A DNA stretch of 64,000 bases from Nematocida homosporus (Eukaryota > Microsporidia). Below are positions 9,728-19,293 of the stretch, piece by piece (the stretch's first letter is position 1; the number at the start of each line of letters is the position of its first letter). The notes beneath the pieces were generated by a model. The model saw only the letters and a program-made list of their open reading frames with translations. It was not told where the DNA came from and ran no database searches. The stretch lies in NCBI RefSeq assembly GCF_024244095.1, contig NW_026250683.1, positions 1 through 64,000 on the forward strand. The letters run 5' to 3'. A program made the position numbers and the translations under genes.

Positions 9728-10191
9728 GGAGGAAAAGAAAACCGGAAATATAAAAAGAGTTTAGATTTGGTTTAGATTGAGTTCGTATTGGGTTGGTATT
9801 GAGTTGGATTGAGTTGGTATTGGGTTGAGTTGAGTTGGTTTGTGTGGGGAGGGTAATGGGTTGGATTAGATTGGGCTGGGTTGAGTTGGGTTGGGTTGAG
9901 TTTAGATTAGGGTGAGTTCTGTTAAGTTTAGATTAGATTGTATTGAGTTGGGTTAAGTTGAGTTTAGTTTAGATTAAATCAAGTTGATTTATATTTATAT
10001 CTATATCTGTACTTGTGTGGATGGTTTGGATTTGGATTTGGGTTAAGTTGAGTTGAGTTGGGTTGAATTTTGGTTGTGTTAAATTGATAATGGGTTGAGT
10101 TAGATGGCGGGCGGTGGAGAATGGGGTTGCTGGGCGGGGCAAATAAACAAAGAGTTAGCGATTAAACTGGAAGTGTTTTGGTTTTTAGAGA
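9728..10191. other. Divergent spacer of G/T-rich pentamer repeats
   Basis: Almost entirely TTGAG/TTGGG/TTGGTA-type units on the plus strand (9760-10100). It serves as the shared 5' region of CCT2 and the GGT gene. No gene seen. Confidence 0.6.
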
Positions 10192-12060
10192 ATGCGTATA
10201 TCTTGGTATTTGAGTTGGGGTTTGCTGTTTTGCTGGCCGATAAGGTGTACGCGGAAGGTTTATATGGGACATGCTGTGACTAGTGATTTGGAAGAGTCGG
10301 CTCGAGTGGGAAGTGAAATTATTGAGGAGGATGGGGGTAATGCCTTGGATGCGGCTATTGCGACGGCAATAGATGTGGGGGCTATCAATGCATTTGCTTC
10401 TGGGATAGGTGGAGGTGGGTTTTTGTTGTTGTGGAAGAAGTCGAAAAGGAATGTGAATAGTGGGGATGAGGATGCTGTGAATAGTGGGGAAGATGAGAAG
10501 GATGTGCTGGTGGGATTTGATTTTCGGGAGATGGCGCCTAAGCAGGCAGATGAACGTTTGTATCAGGACCCAAAAGATTCTAAACGAGGACGGCTTTCTA
10601 TTGGCGTGCCTGGGGAAATAATGGGGCTTTATCGGGCCCATCTGCTTCATGGTCAGGCGAGTTGGGAGTCTTTGTTTAAACGAACGATCAGGAAGATGCG
10701 GGAGGGTTTTGCGGTGCCGAAAGTGCTGGGAATGAAGTTGGCGGAGTACCAGAAAGATATTCTGGCGGATGACGGATTGGCTGGGACGTACAGTCGAGAT
10801 GGCCGGGTAGTGAAAGAAAGGGATATAATTACTCGGCCTAATTTAGCCAATACGTTAGAAATTATCTCAAAAGATCCCATGGCATTTTATACCGGGAAGT
10901 TGGGTGATAAGATAGTCGGGTTTTTGAATAAGGAACGCAAGTACTTTAGTAGGGAAGACTTTAGTAAGTACAAGGCTAGAACGATGACGCCGATTGTTAC
11001 ACAGCTACCGAGTAAGAACTTGAAGGTGGTAACTTTGGACTTGCCGACATGTGGGTATATGATGAGTATGGGGCTGGTAGCTTTGTTTTCTCTACCGAAT
11101 GTTAATTACCAAATGCTATCTGAGCGCGAATTACAGGAAATACTCTCGTGTTTGTACCTGCAGCTGTACAAATACCGAACGGAGTTTGAGGATAAGGATG
11201 CGGCGGGGCCGAATGGGAGAAGAGATCGGAATAATGAGTCGGCAAGACGAGTTGATGAGAAAAGAATTCAGGCACTGATCAATAAGCTGACTTCATTAGT
11301 GAAAAACCAGCCAGTTCTTAGTGAAGTTGAATTAGAGAAAGGTGTTTTGATAGACCATGGCACTACTCATATTAATGTAGTGGATAAAGATGGTATGATG
11401 GTTTCGCTGACTTCTACAATCAATGATTATTGGGGGTCGGGTCAGATGGATCCAGAAACTGGAATTATCTTCAATAACCAGATGGATGACTTTGTGTTTA
11501 CCAAGTTTGCTAACTTGAGCTTAATGCACGCGGAGAATGATTCAAAGAATCGGATTGCTCCTTGGAAGCGACCTCTGTCCTCAACTATGCCGACTATTAT
11601 CCGGCACGGTCAAAAGTTCTATGTGGGTGGAGGCTCTGGTGGGATCAGAATTCCAACTGCCATGATTTCAGTAATGGCCCGGATTCTGCTACGCAACGAA
11701 TCAATTGGGGAGGCGATTCGAGCCCCGCGGCTGCATTTACAATCAACAGATATGGTTCAAATTGAAGCTAACTTTGCTAAGGAAAACATTCCCGATGACT
11801 TACAAAAAGCAGGCGTAGTTAAGTCCGATCGCCCTGAAAGTATTACTAGTTGTGTTCATTTAATTCATTATGTGCAACCCAAGAGCGATTGGCCTTTGGA
11901 AAACATAGAGACTTTTTCGGATCCTCGAAAGCATAGTGGAAGCTACGGCGGGGCTTTTGTCCAAGAAAGTGGCCCGGTGACAACTTCGCCGATTGATCGG
12001 GCTTGTTCTGTTTTTCCTAGCCAGTACAAAGTATCTGAATGTCCCATTGGTGCCAGATAA
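10192..12060 (+). CDS. Gamma-glutamyltransferase (Ntn-hydrolase)
   Basis: A 622-aa protein with an N-terminal hydrophobic stretch (about residues 4-15) that acts as signal peptide or anchor. Family motifs in order: GGNALDAAIATA and GIGGGGFLL near residues 55-80, FDFREMAPK near 110, and the autoprocessing site HGTTHINVVD with T391 as the expected nucleophile at the small-subunit N-terminus. Then come STIN, GIIFNNQMDDF and PLSSTMPTI, followed by GGGSGG. It would cleave gamma-glutamyl bonds of glutathione and transfer the glutamyl group, outside the cell or in the secretory path. A low-complexity charged insert (about 335-360) sits before the cleavage site. Stop is followed by ACAATAAATAAG. Possible role: glutathione or amino-acid scavenging from the host (inference). 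Confidence 0.88.
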   Translation: MRISWYLSWGLLFCWPIRCTRKVYMGHAVTSDLEESARVGSEIIEEDGGNALDAAIATAIDVGAINAFASGIGGGGFLLLWKKSKRNVNSGDEDAVNSGEDEKDVLVGFDFREMAPKQADERLYQDPKDSKRGRLSIGVPGEIMGLYRAHLLHGQASWESLFKRTIRKMREGFAVPKVLGMKLAEYQKDILADDGLAGTYSRDGRVVKERDIITRPNLANTLEIISKDPMAFYTGKLGDKIVGFLNKERKYFSREDFSKYKARTMTPIVTQLPSKNLKVVTLDLPTCGYMMSMGLVALFSLPNVNYQMLSERELQEILSCLYLQLYKYRTEFEDKDAAGPNGRRDRNNESARRVDEKRIQALINKLTSLVKNQPVLSEVELEKGVLIDHGTTHINVVDKDGMMVSLTSTINDYWGSGQMDPETGIIFNNQMDDFVFTKFANLSLMHAENDSKNRIAPWKRPLSSTMPTIIRHGQKFYVGGGSGGIRIPTAMISVMARILLRNESIGEAIRAPRLHLQSTDMVQIEANFAKENIPDDLQKAGVVKSDRPESITSCVHLIHYVQPKSDWPLENIETFSDPRKHSGSYGGAFVQESGPVTTSPIDRACSVFPSQYKVSECPIGAR

Positions 12061-12156
12061 CAATAAATAAGTGTTAGGTTTGAGTTGGGTTGGGTTGGGT
12101 TGTTGTGGTGTGGTATGGTGTGTGCTGATTCGCAACTAGTATTGAACAAAAATGAA

Positions 12157-13932
12157 TTACAACCATGCTAAGGCTAAGATGGTTGCACCAAGAAAGAGAT
12201 AAGCGGTGGGGATGGCTATATTAAAAAGGAATTGTGAAGATCTAACTAGCCTAGTGGAGGATGCCCCGCTTCTGGAATAATACAACATAAATCCATCCTT
12301 TAGGGGAGGCATAGGATTGGGTTGAGTTGTGTTGGTATTAGTTTGGGTTAGATTGGTATTAGTTTGGGTTGAGTTGGTATTAGGTTGAGGTGGATTGGAT
12401 TTATTTTGAGATGTGGTTGCGGTGATGGTGTAGGATGCATTGGTAAGGGTTCTGTTGGTGTTGGTATTGACGGGGTTGGGGTTGGGGTGAATTATGTTGG
12501 CGGATGGCGGCGGGGCGGGATTGGTTTTGGGCAGTGGATGGTTTTGGTGGAATTCAATGCATTTGATGGTGCGTTCGGTGGTTGTGTCGATGTTGAGTGG
12601 GCTTTGGGTTTGTTGCAGATCTGTTAGGGTGTTGTTGACGCCTAAGGTGGTTAGTTGGAGATATTTTAGCTCTGCTTGGAGATGAATGAGCATTGGGGTC
12701 ATAATGGGTAGCAGTATGGGTTTAGAGCTTCTTCGTTGTTGGTAGTGCCGGGGATGCTTGAGCATAGTAGTGGCAGTGGCGATAAGGGAAATCCGTCGAT
12801 CACGGAGCATGGCTTGGTGAATGGAGAGCAAGGTGGCAAATAAATCGTACATATTCTCAATGGTGTCTTGATAGAGAAGGTTAGGAAGTTTGCTGTGCTG
12901 GTGGCTGGTCAGATCGGCAACTATATCGATTGCTAATACGGCGTTGATGTGTGTATAGATGCTAGGAATGATTAGCTCTAGTTTGGCTCGCTGCTGGACG
13001 GCATAATAGAAAGGAAGAAGATCGCTCTGAAGGAATGCTTCTATTTGCTGTGCATTGTGCTGGTGGGCGCTGATAGTATAGAGAATATAGTAGAATTGAA
13101 GAGCATGCTCGTGGCTGAATGATCTGGTGGAAAAGACCGAAGGGTTGGGAGGGTTCTTTGAAAAGTGAATACCGATGGAGTAGAGGGGCATAGTCACCAG
13201 ACCGTACTCATTAGTTTGCCTTATGATACCCTGGAGTTGTTGGATGCGGTACTGGGTTATTTGGGAAAGGGTTTGGATGTACGCATCAATGGCTTGTTTG
13301 GCAGCGGGGAGAGTTTGGTTTGTTTGGGATTGGAGGACGGAGACTTGGTCAATGGCAGTGGCTAGGATTTGTTGGTGGTATTGGTGCGTGGCTTGTACAT
13401 CTAGTAGCTTTTGAATTATGCCTTGATGGTGGTAATCACTCTGGCAGAGAAGATCGTCGTGTGGAATGGGGTGCCAGCAGGGTTGGAACATGCGGAAGAT
13501 GGCTGAGCTGTTTAAAGTAAACGGGGCAATAACATTAAACCGCTGGGCTATATTAGCTATCTCTTGGTGGTGAATAAGTCGTTGGGATTCGAGTCGCGTT
13601 TTATACTCTTGGACTACTTGTTTGTTTGTGTGAATGCGTCTATCCCATTCGCGTCTTTCGAAGGGTGTGATGTTTTTCGTGAGCTGGTGCTGGTGCATTC
13701 GGACCTCCTTGTCTAGGTCTAGTTTGCGCGTATGATAGTTTACATGTTCTCGTTCAAAACACTCTGGGCTGGTGTCACGGAGTATTTCATCGACAAATGT
13801 ATTTGGCCGGTTTGCTTTTAGTATTGACCGATAGTCATTATTAGGATAGGCCTCGCTTTGATTGTAGCATACCAAAGTTAGCAGGCATAAGAGCACGCCA
13901 ACTATTGTTTGTAAAATGCCTATAAGATTCAT
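12157..13932 (-). CDS. Unknown single-pass secreted/membrane protein with Asn/Thr/Pro repeat
   Basis: A 591-aa protein with a signal peptide (residues ~5-25, ending near SEAYPNN), a long Gln/His-rich helical middle likely to form coiled coils (about 50-440), and a low-complexity stretch near 490-550 made of NTNTTQPN/QTNTNLTQ units. A C-terminal membrane segment (about 570-590, FNIAIPTAYLFLGATILAL) ends the protein. The topology suggests a type I surface protein. The repeat is encoded by the same kind of TTGGGTTGAG/TTGGTATTAG sequence that fills the spacers. No family recognised. Probably a lineage-specific surface or endomembrane protein. Confidence 0.65.
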   Translation of the reverse strand: MNLIGILQTIVGVLLCLLTLVCYNQSEAYPNNDYRSILKANRPNTFVDEILRDTSPECFEREHVNYHTRKLDLDKEVRMHQHQLTKNITPFERREWDRRIHTNKQVVQEYKTRLESQRLIHHQEIANIAQRFNVIAPFTLNSSAIFRMFQPCWHPIPHDDLLCQSDYHHQGIIQKLLDVQATHQYHQQILATAIDQVSVLQSQTNQTLPAAKQAIDAYIQTLSQITQYRIQQLQGIIRQTNEYGLVTMPLYSIGIHFSKNPPNPSVFSTRSFSHEHALQFYYILYTISAHQHNAQQIEAFLQSDLLPFYYAVQQRAKLELIIPSIYTHINAVLAIDIVADLTSHQHSKLPNLLYQDTIENMYDLFATLLSIHQAMLRDRRISLIATATTMLKHPRHYQQRRSSKPILLPIMTPMLIHLQAELKYLQLTTLGVNNTLTDLQQTQSPLNIDTTTERTIKCIEFHQNHPLPKTNPAPPPSANIIHPNPNPVNTNTNRTLTNASYTITATTSQNKSNPPQPNTNSTQTNTNLTQTNTNTTQPNPMPPLKDGFMLYYSRSGASSTRLVRSSQFLFNIAIPTAYLFLGATILALAWL

Positions 13933-14272
13933 AGTGTTGATAGCTAATCTTGACTTTGTATCTGCATTGGACTAGTGATATGTTGTATTGATGTTCTTTT
14001 ATTTGATTAAGTCGGCAGTCGATCTGATTCTTTTTATTGTGATTAAGTCACTCAATTAACAAAACGCCCTCTATCTACTAAAACAGCACTAATCTCAACA
14101 TAATTCAATCTAATTCAACATAACTTAATGCCAACACAACACTAACATCACCCAATCCAACTCAATACAATACTTAACATAATACCAACTCAATACCAAC
14201 TCAATCTAACTAATAATGGTACACCATAGGACTGTGTTTATTTTTTGGGTACATATACTTGATAGGCTGAGT
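13933..14272. other. Spacer, A/C-rich pentamers, no gene seen
   Basis: Tandem genes on the minus strand are separated by this stretch. 14050-14215 is CAACACAAC/CTCAATACC-type sequence, the complement of the G/T pentamers. Confidence 0.5.
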
Positions 14273-16240
14273 TTATGGCTCAGTGGCTGGCGCCGATTGG
14301 ATGGGCGCAGCAGGATATGCAGTGGAGGAAAGAGAAGCGGTTGGTTTGGAATTTTTGAGGATTTCGATTCTTTGAACGGGAAGATAATATTCGATCTTTT
14401 GTTCGGTAATGGCTTGTTTCAAAAACATAACAAACTTGGCTTTGCGTTGTAGATAAGCCTCGTAGTGCTGCCAATTAGTGGCATGTTGTAGGTAGATTTT
14501 AAGATGTAGTTTGTTCGTATCTTCAATGCAATGGTAGTTGAACATGAAGTAAGGGGCAAAGTCTTTGGGATGGCGCTTGATGAACTTAGACACTTCGGTC
14601 TTGAGGTGTTGGATTTTCTCTGGTGGTGTATCAAAGGCGATTTGGAAGACAATGTTCTCAGCCATTAGTCCACTGCGGCGGACATTAGTGATCGGTTTTT
14701 GCAGCAGTACATGGTTGGGAATGTATATCTTAGCACCGTCCCACTGGTAGAAGACAGTTGAAAATACATTCAACTCAGTAACGACCATATTCAATTCTTC
14801 CTTATCAATTTCCACCCGAATTCGATCACCAATATCGTACGGATGAACAATAAACAAGAAGATAACACTATCAATCGCATTCTTTACACTAGTTTGGAAG
14901 ATAATTCCTACGCCAAAGAACGTACCAAAAATACTCTTGATTGCATCATTAGGGGATAAGGTCGAGGAAAGTTGGACACCAACGGCAAAGACCAGAATAG
15001 TCGCTGTAACAAACCGACTAACTCGAATCAGGGCTTTATCCATCTGGATCAAACTCTTCTTGACTGAGTACTTTTCTCGTCGAGTTCTCTCTATCAGAGC
15101 GGCAATATCCTTTTCGGCCAGAGGCTGAGTCTCTTGCATGCCTAGAATACGAGTGATCTTATCTACGTACTCACTGTCCACGTACTTCTTCAGGTGTCGG
15201 ACTTGGAACTTCTTCTTATCCACGGCCAACCAGTGCGCAATCTTCTCAGCCTTTTGCTGGGCATGCTGTTTAAGATCGGATGAGAACCCAAGTCCTTTTT
15301 CCATGTGATAGAACTTAGTGTTCATGATCTTCTCAAACTCCTTGAAGATAATCATCTTTTGACGAGTGCCAATTGTTTCATCAGAAAGAACGAGGGTTTT
15401 GGGCTTAATGTACTTCTCAGTGTCTTCTGGAGTCTCGTTAGCTGGTGTGCCATCGGCCGACTCTTCATCACTATGTCTCTCTTGGGAAGAAGGCTGGGAG
15501 AACATCCAGTAACGCTTCAACTTACCTCCTTTCTGTCCCTTAATTCTCCTTTTGACTATCTCGAGAGTCTTCACAAACTGGTGTTCTAGAAGACATCTTT
15601 GAATTCGAGTCAGGTAGTTGGTATGGTTGAATCCCATCCGTAATCGTTTCACAAATATGTCCTTAGTTGTAATCAGCAGGAAGACAAAAAAGACAGTAAC
15701 CAAGATCTGGTCTAAACTAATACTATGTGTACTACTTAGCTTGTACTCCTCAGCCTTGATCTTAAAGTAGATCATGGCGCCAAAAGAGAATATCAAGGCA
15801 GTTAGTAAGGTCGACACGCCATTAGTATAGAACATAGCCAAAGTTAAACACTCGATTTTGTTCATCAAGTACCCACTCAAGTAATAAACGGTACAATCTA
15901 CCGCTGTAAAGCCTAAAAACCCCCAACCAAGACTAGCAACTACTGTTGAAGTACTTACTAGCATATCCTGGCCGCCTTTTGACAGGGGATACTCTTTATC
16001 TATACCTAAACCAATGATAAGGTATTTTAAACCGATAAGAATGAGAGAAAACAGGAAACATCCCGTATACATGGGCGAGAACTCTCTAGCTGAGTGCCAA
16101 AACTTCTTCCAAGGTGAAAGAGTGTTGTAAACTTTGGTCTTCTTGATGTCCACTTCTTCGGGCTCGGCATCATTCTTATCATCACCAACACTCTCTACCG
16201 ATGTACTATACGATGTATCGTGCGATTCTTCGTCGGACAT
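14273..16240 (-). CDS. MscS-type mechanosensitive ion channel
   Basis: A 655-aa protein with several membrane segments: about 55-75, 90-130, 145-165 and 175-200, then a pair around 405-470. The segment after the last helices carries the MscS beta-domain signature: FQTSVKNAIDSVIFLF, HPYDIGDRIRVE, then VFSTVFYQWDGAKIYIPNHVL and PITNVRRSG. The long cytosolic linker between the N-terminal helices and the pore matches the eukaryotic/fungal type of this family. It would open under membrane tension, releasing osmolytes or calcium. Microsporidia are known to keep MscS channels. Its ATG is 26 bp from the ATG of the divergent RFC1-like gene. Confidence 0.87.
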   Translation of the reverse strand: MSDEESHDTSYSTSVESVGDDKNDAEPEEVDIKKTKVYNTLSPWKKFWHSAREFSPMYTGCFLFSLILIGLKYLIIGLGIDKEYPLSKGGQDMLVSTSTVVASLGWGFLGFTAVDCTVYYLSGYLMNKIECLTLAMFYTNGVSTLLTALIFSFGAMIYFKIKAEEYKLSSTHSISLDQILVTVFFVFLLITTKDIFVKRLRMGFNHTNYLTRIQRCLLEHQFVKTLEIVKRRIKGQKGGKLKRYWMFSQPSSQERHSDEESADGTPANETPEDTEKYIKPKTLVLSDETIGTRQKMIIFKEFEKIMNTKFYHMEKGLGFSSDLKQHAQQKAEKIAHWLAVDKKKFQVRHLKKYVDSEYVDKITRILGMQETQPLAEKDIAALIERTRREKYSVKKSLIQMDKALIRVSRFVTATILVFAVGVQLSSTLSPNDAIKSIFGTFFGVGIIFQTSVKNAIDSVIFLFIVHPYDIGDRIRVEIDKEELNMVVTELNVFSTVFYQWDGAKIYIPNHVLLQKPITNVRRSGLMAENIVFQIAFDTPPEKIQHLKTEVSKFIKRHPKDFAPYFMFNYHCIEDTNKLHLKIYLQHATNWQHYEAYLQRKAKFVMFLKQAITEQKIEYYLPVQRIEILKNSKPTASLSSTAYPAAPIQSAPATEP

Positions 16241-16266
16241 TGTTTGTTTGCTGAATTTTGAATACT

Positions 16267-17550
16267 ATGTGCTTTTTTAAACAGATGGCTATGTTTAGAC
16301 CGATTCTACCTCGTGAATTAGTGCTTAATGAACGAGCAAGTACTCAATATCGCGACTGGTTGCTAGATCCAAGTAGAAAGACTGTGGCTGTTGTTGTGGG
16401 GCGGCCTGGAATAGGTAAAGAAACTATGGTGGGATTGTTTCATCGACTGCACAACTATAGTGAGCGGCTCATTGATGGGACTGAGTTGCGCGAGGATACA
16501 ACTAGGCGAATAGAAGAGATGCGTGAGTTAGTGCGTGAGAGGGATATGCATGGACGTAAATTAGTGGTGGTGTCTCGTGATTTGGATGGTCTTTCTTTAC
16601 AACGCGTCTTGGAAATTAAGCGGTCTGTTGTGCCTATTGTAGTGATTTTGGATGACTTGCCACGACGACTGGCGGATATGAGCCATGTTGAAGTGATTAG
16701 GTGTTATCTGGATAGTTTTCGGGTAATGCAACGGGCTGAGAAGATCTGTCAGAAGAAGAAGATCGTGCTGCCGGAGGTGTTACGGGAGCGAATTAGAAGT
16801 GGGGAGAAGATTAGGAAGGTTATTGCTGAGATTGATATTTATCAGGCGTCTGAAAGAGTACGGTCTGTTGCTCAAGTAGAAACGGGACGAATGGGCGGTT
16901 TAGAGATAGTTAAGGCTTTGTTATTTAGTCGGGGTGATAAAAGGAAGAGATACAGTGATGTGGAAACAATTTGTGAGCGGAACGATTTGCCGAATGTTGG
17001 TAATTTACTGTTTGAGAACTACCTTGAGAAGTGTTTGACTTTAGAAGATGCCTGTCAGATTGCAGAAACCGTATCTCTAGCCGATAGACCGTTCCGAGAA
17101 ACAAAAACCCTGGCTATTTACAAGCAGCACCTTATGCTGTATAATGAGCTGGCGGTAAGTTTTAAACTACCACAGAAAGGCAGTACAGTGAGTCGAAAGA
17201 ATGGATTGGTTCCCGGATGGATTTATGGTGGTGTACCGCAGAATAGTTGGTTCTTTCCGTTCTATGCTAAAGAACTGGCCGGCCTCTTTGTGCGCAAGAT
17301 TAAACAAGCAGCAATGCCTAGTCGGGTGGATGCCTACACTAAGAGGGCTTTGCTTGGGTTCTTATCGGGAGTACGTAAACTGGACCTCTTAGATGATCAG
17401 ACTATGGAGACGTTAGTTTCGATTGAATCGGCAGAACCGGCCGCAGGTCCGACTCGTTTGGCTATTCCTCGTTATGTTTATAAAGATGGACACTCACACT
17501 ATGTCACTCGCGACATTTTAATTCAAGAGATTATTCAGTTGCACCATTGA
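16267..17550 (+). CDS. RFC1: RFC1-like clamp-loader large subunit, shortened, degenerate Walker B
   Basis: A 428-aa protein from the first ATG (16267); a second ATG at 16285 may be used, and the frame itself opens at TTG 16258. P-loop GRPGIGKE is at residues 45-52. RDLDGLS then lies where RFC1 usually has the DE(V)DGM Walker B motif. VVPIVVILDD matches the sensor strand, followed by an IRCY-like strand and a helical lid. LFENYLEKCLTLEDACQIAETVSLADR resembles the RFC1 collar region. Neither the BRCT nor the N-terminal domain of yeast RFC1 (861 aa) is present. Role: PCNA loading in replication. The acidic Walker B pair appears lost. Alternatives are Rad24/Ctf18-like subunits. Confidence 0.6.
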   Translation: MCFFKQMAMFRPILPRELVLNERASTQYRDWLLDPSRKTVAVVVGRPGIGKETMVGLFHRLHNYSERLIDGTELREDTTRRIEEMRELVRERDMHGRKLVVVSRDLDGLSLQRVLEIKRSVVPIVVILDDLPRRLADMSHVEVIRCYLDSFRVMQRAEKICQKKKIVLPEVLRERIRSGEKIRKVIAEIDIYQASERVRSVAQVETGRMGGLEIVKALLFSRGDKRKRYSDVETICERNDLPNVGNLLFENYLEKCLTLEDACQIAETVSLADRPFRETKTLAIYKQHLMLYNELAVSFKLPQKGSTVSRKNGLVPGWIYGGVPQNSWFFPFYAKELAGLFVRKIKQAAMPSRVDAYTKRALLGFLSGVRKLDLLDDQTMETLVSIESAEPAAGPTRLAIPRYVYKDGHSHYVTRDILIQEIIQLHH

Positions 17551-17825
17551 GCAGTTGAGTGTTTAGTCGGCTATCTTCTTATTATTCTTAATAAACTTGA
17601 TTTATGTTAGTGTTGAGTTAGTATTGGGTTGGGTTGAGTTGTGTTGAGTTCCTATTAAGTTGAGTTAGCATTGGGTTAGTGTTATGTTATGTTGATATGT
17701 AGTTGGGTAAGTTGAGTTTAGAAACTAAAACTAAATGTAAGGCTATCTGTGAATAAAATGGAAGGGTTTGTGTTTATTTAGTATTAAGTTGTATTGGTCT
17801 TAAGTTGAGGTGGTTTTGGTTCTAA
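17551..17825. other. Convergent spacer, G/T-rich repeats
   Basis: TTGAGTTAGTATTGGG-type units lie between two convergent 3' ends. No gene seen. Confidence 0.45.
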
Positions 17826-19043
17826 TTAGAGACTATCGAGTACATCAAGATAATGGAGAGCATCTTGGGTTAAGATTTGCATGTTGATAAGAAGGGCTTG
17901 GTTGGTAGTGACTTCGTGGTGGATGATATTGCGAAGGACCTGGCGAATAATGGTGTTATGGTGGGTAGTGAATTCTTGCTGGGTAAGTAGAAGGCCGCGA
18001 TGAATAGGTAGGGCCTGCTGAGACTGGTACGAGTATTCGTAGCCAATAAATGGAGTATGGCCAATGTTTATACCTTGGTAGGTGATGTAGTCGGTTTCAA
18101 TTAGATAGACGGAGTCTTTAGGAATATCTGCTAGAGTAAGTAGATGCTTAGTTGGGTTTGTGTTAGTATTGGGCTCAATTTGCCAAGGCGCGTAGAGACT
18201 AATTCCATTTGGATGTTTGCGCGTGGGTGGTAGAATGCGAAAAGGAAGAGTGTCTGGTGGGACTCTTAGATTCTTTCGGTATATCTCGGGAAGACTCAGC
18301 AGACGATGGATGTGTGAAATGGGGTAGATGCGAAGTTCACGGGATTTTTGGGCCTTGGACTTTTGGGTTGGCTTGGTACTGCGGTCCTTGATATGGCCAA
18401 CCCAACCTATGCCTTTGGGGTAGACTAATTCTCGCCGATTTTGACTATCTATGCGGTAAAGTGGGTGTAGTAGGCCTTCTTTTTTAGTGGCTGGTAATGT
18501 TGTGGCAAATTTTAGATCGTGCTTTTGAAATGGACTTTCAGTATCTTCACTGCTAAATCCAGCTATAAATAAAGAGTTCAGCACACTAGCTATTTGTTCG
18601 GTAATAAACAAGGAATGGTTCACTATTTCACCATAACTATCTACACTAACCACAATCCCATTGCGGCCTCTTTCTCCCTCACTAATTACGTTTTCACCCA
18701 TCACAATCTCCAAACATGTATCTACCCGAAAGGGCGGGCGAGTCTGAATTGAATAAACAATCCTAGCAAGAACTCCCTGGACAACTAAGGCAACAAAGAT
18801 AGGTAGATGGCCCGCAACTACCCCTCCGAGTTTTTCTTTTTCCCGGATGTATACGTTGTATGCTGATGCATGTTTCTTTCTTTGAAACTTCATTCCTGCT
18901 AGCTCAATCTTAGTCTGTCGCAAATGATAAGCCAAAGTACAGATAGCCAGTAAGGGGTAGCTTGGCTGAGTTTTACCAGGCTCAGCACCCTTTACAACCT
19001 CAAACAAGGCATTAGACTCATCTTCAGTACTTGAAAACTCCAT
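17826..19043 (-). CDS. Unknown conserved-looking protein, 405 aa
   Basis: No family recognised. The acidic N-terminus (SSTEDESNALFEVV) is followed by a helical region, one moderately hydrophobic segment (about 78-97, HLPIFVALVVQGVLARIVYSI) that may be buried rather than membrane-spanning, and a basic Lys/Arg-rich stretch near 215-240. Near residue 293 there is an IEPNTNTNPTKH insert encoded by spacer-like repeat DNA. The C-terminal 100 residues are predicted helical. The length of the open frame and the ordinary composition support a real gene. Confidence 0.6.
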   Translation of the reverse strand: MEFSSTEDESNALFEVVKGAEPGKTQPSYPLLAICTLAYHLRQTKIELAGMKFQRKKHASAYNVYIREKEKLGGVVAGHLPIFVALVVQGVLARIVYSIQTRPPFRVDTCLEIVMGENVISEGERGRNGIVVSVDSYGEIVNHSLFITEQIASVLNSLFIAGFSSEDTESPFQKHDLKFATTLPATKKEGLLHPLYRIDSQNRRELVYPKGIGWVGHIKDRSTKPTQKSKAQKSRELRIYPISHIHRLLSLPEIYRKNLRVPPDTLPFRILPPTRKHPNGISLYAPWQIEPNTNTNPTKHLLTLADIPKDSVYLIETDYITYQGINIGHTPFIGYEYSYQSQQALPIHRGLLLTQQEFTTHHNTIIRQVLRNIIHHEVTTNQALLINMQILTQDALHYLDVLDSL

Positions 19044-19293
19044 GTTATAGTGCGATCAAAAAGAGGAATATCTTCTAAATAGCCCGCCAAGATCTTAAAG
19101 ACCAGCCCTAAACTATTTATTCCCACCAACAACTCAACATAATATCACCATAATACCAATATCAGCCCAACATCACCCAATATCAACCCAATATCAACTC
19201 AACTCAATATAATACTAATTCCTGCTTTATTTAACATCTAACATCACACAAGCAAATCGATCTTCTTAGCCAAAATCAGTTTTAGATTGCCAC

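Noticed and set aside
10192..12060. Bacterial origin of the gamma-glutamyltransferase
   Set aside because: TTH at the cleavage site is also found in bacterial enzymes, but STIN and NNQMDDF fit fungal/eukaryotic enzymes; no clear transfer signal by eye.
12385..12685. Gly/Val-rich plus-strand frames
   Set aside because: Antisense shadows of the NTNT repeat of the 591-aa gene.
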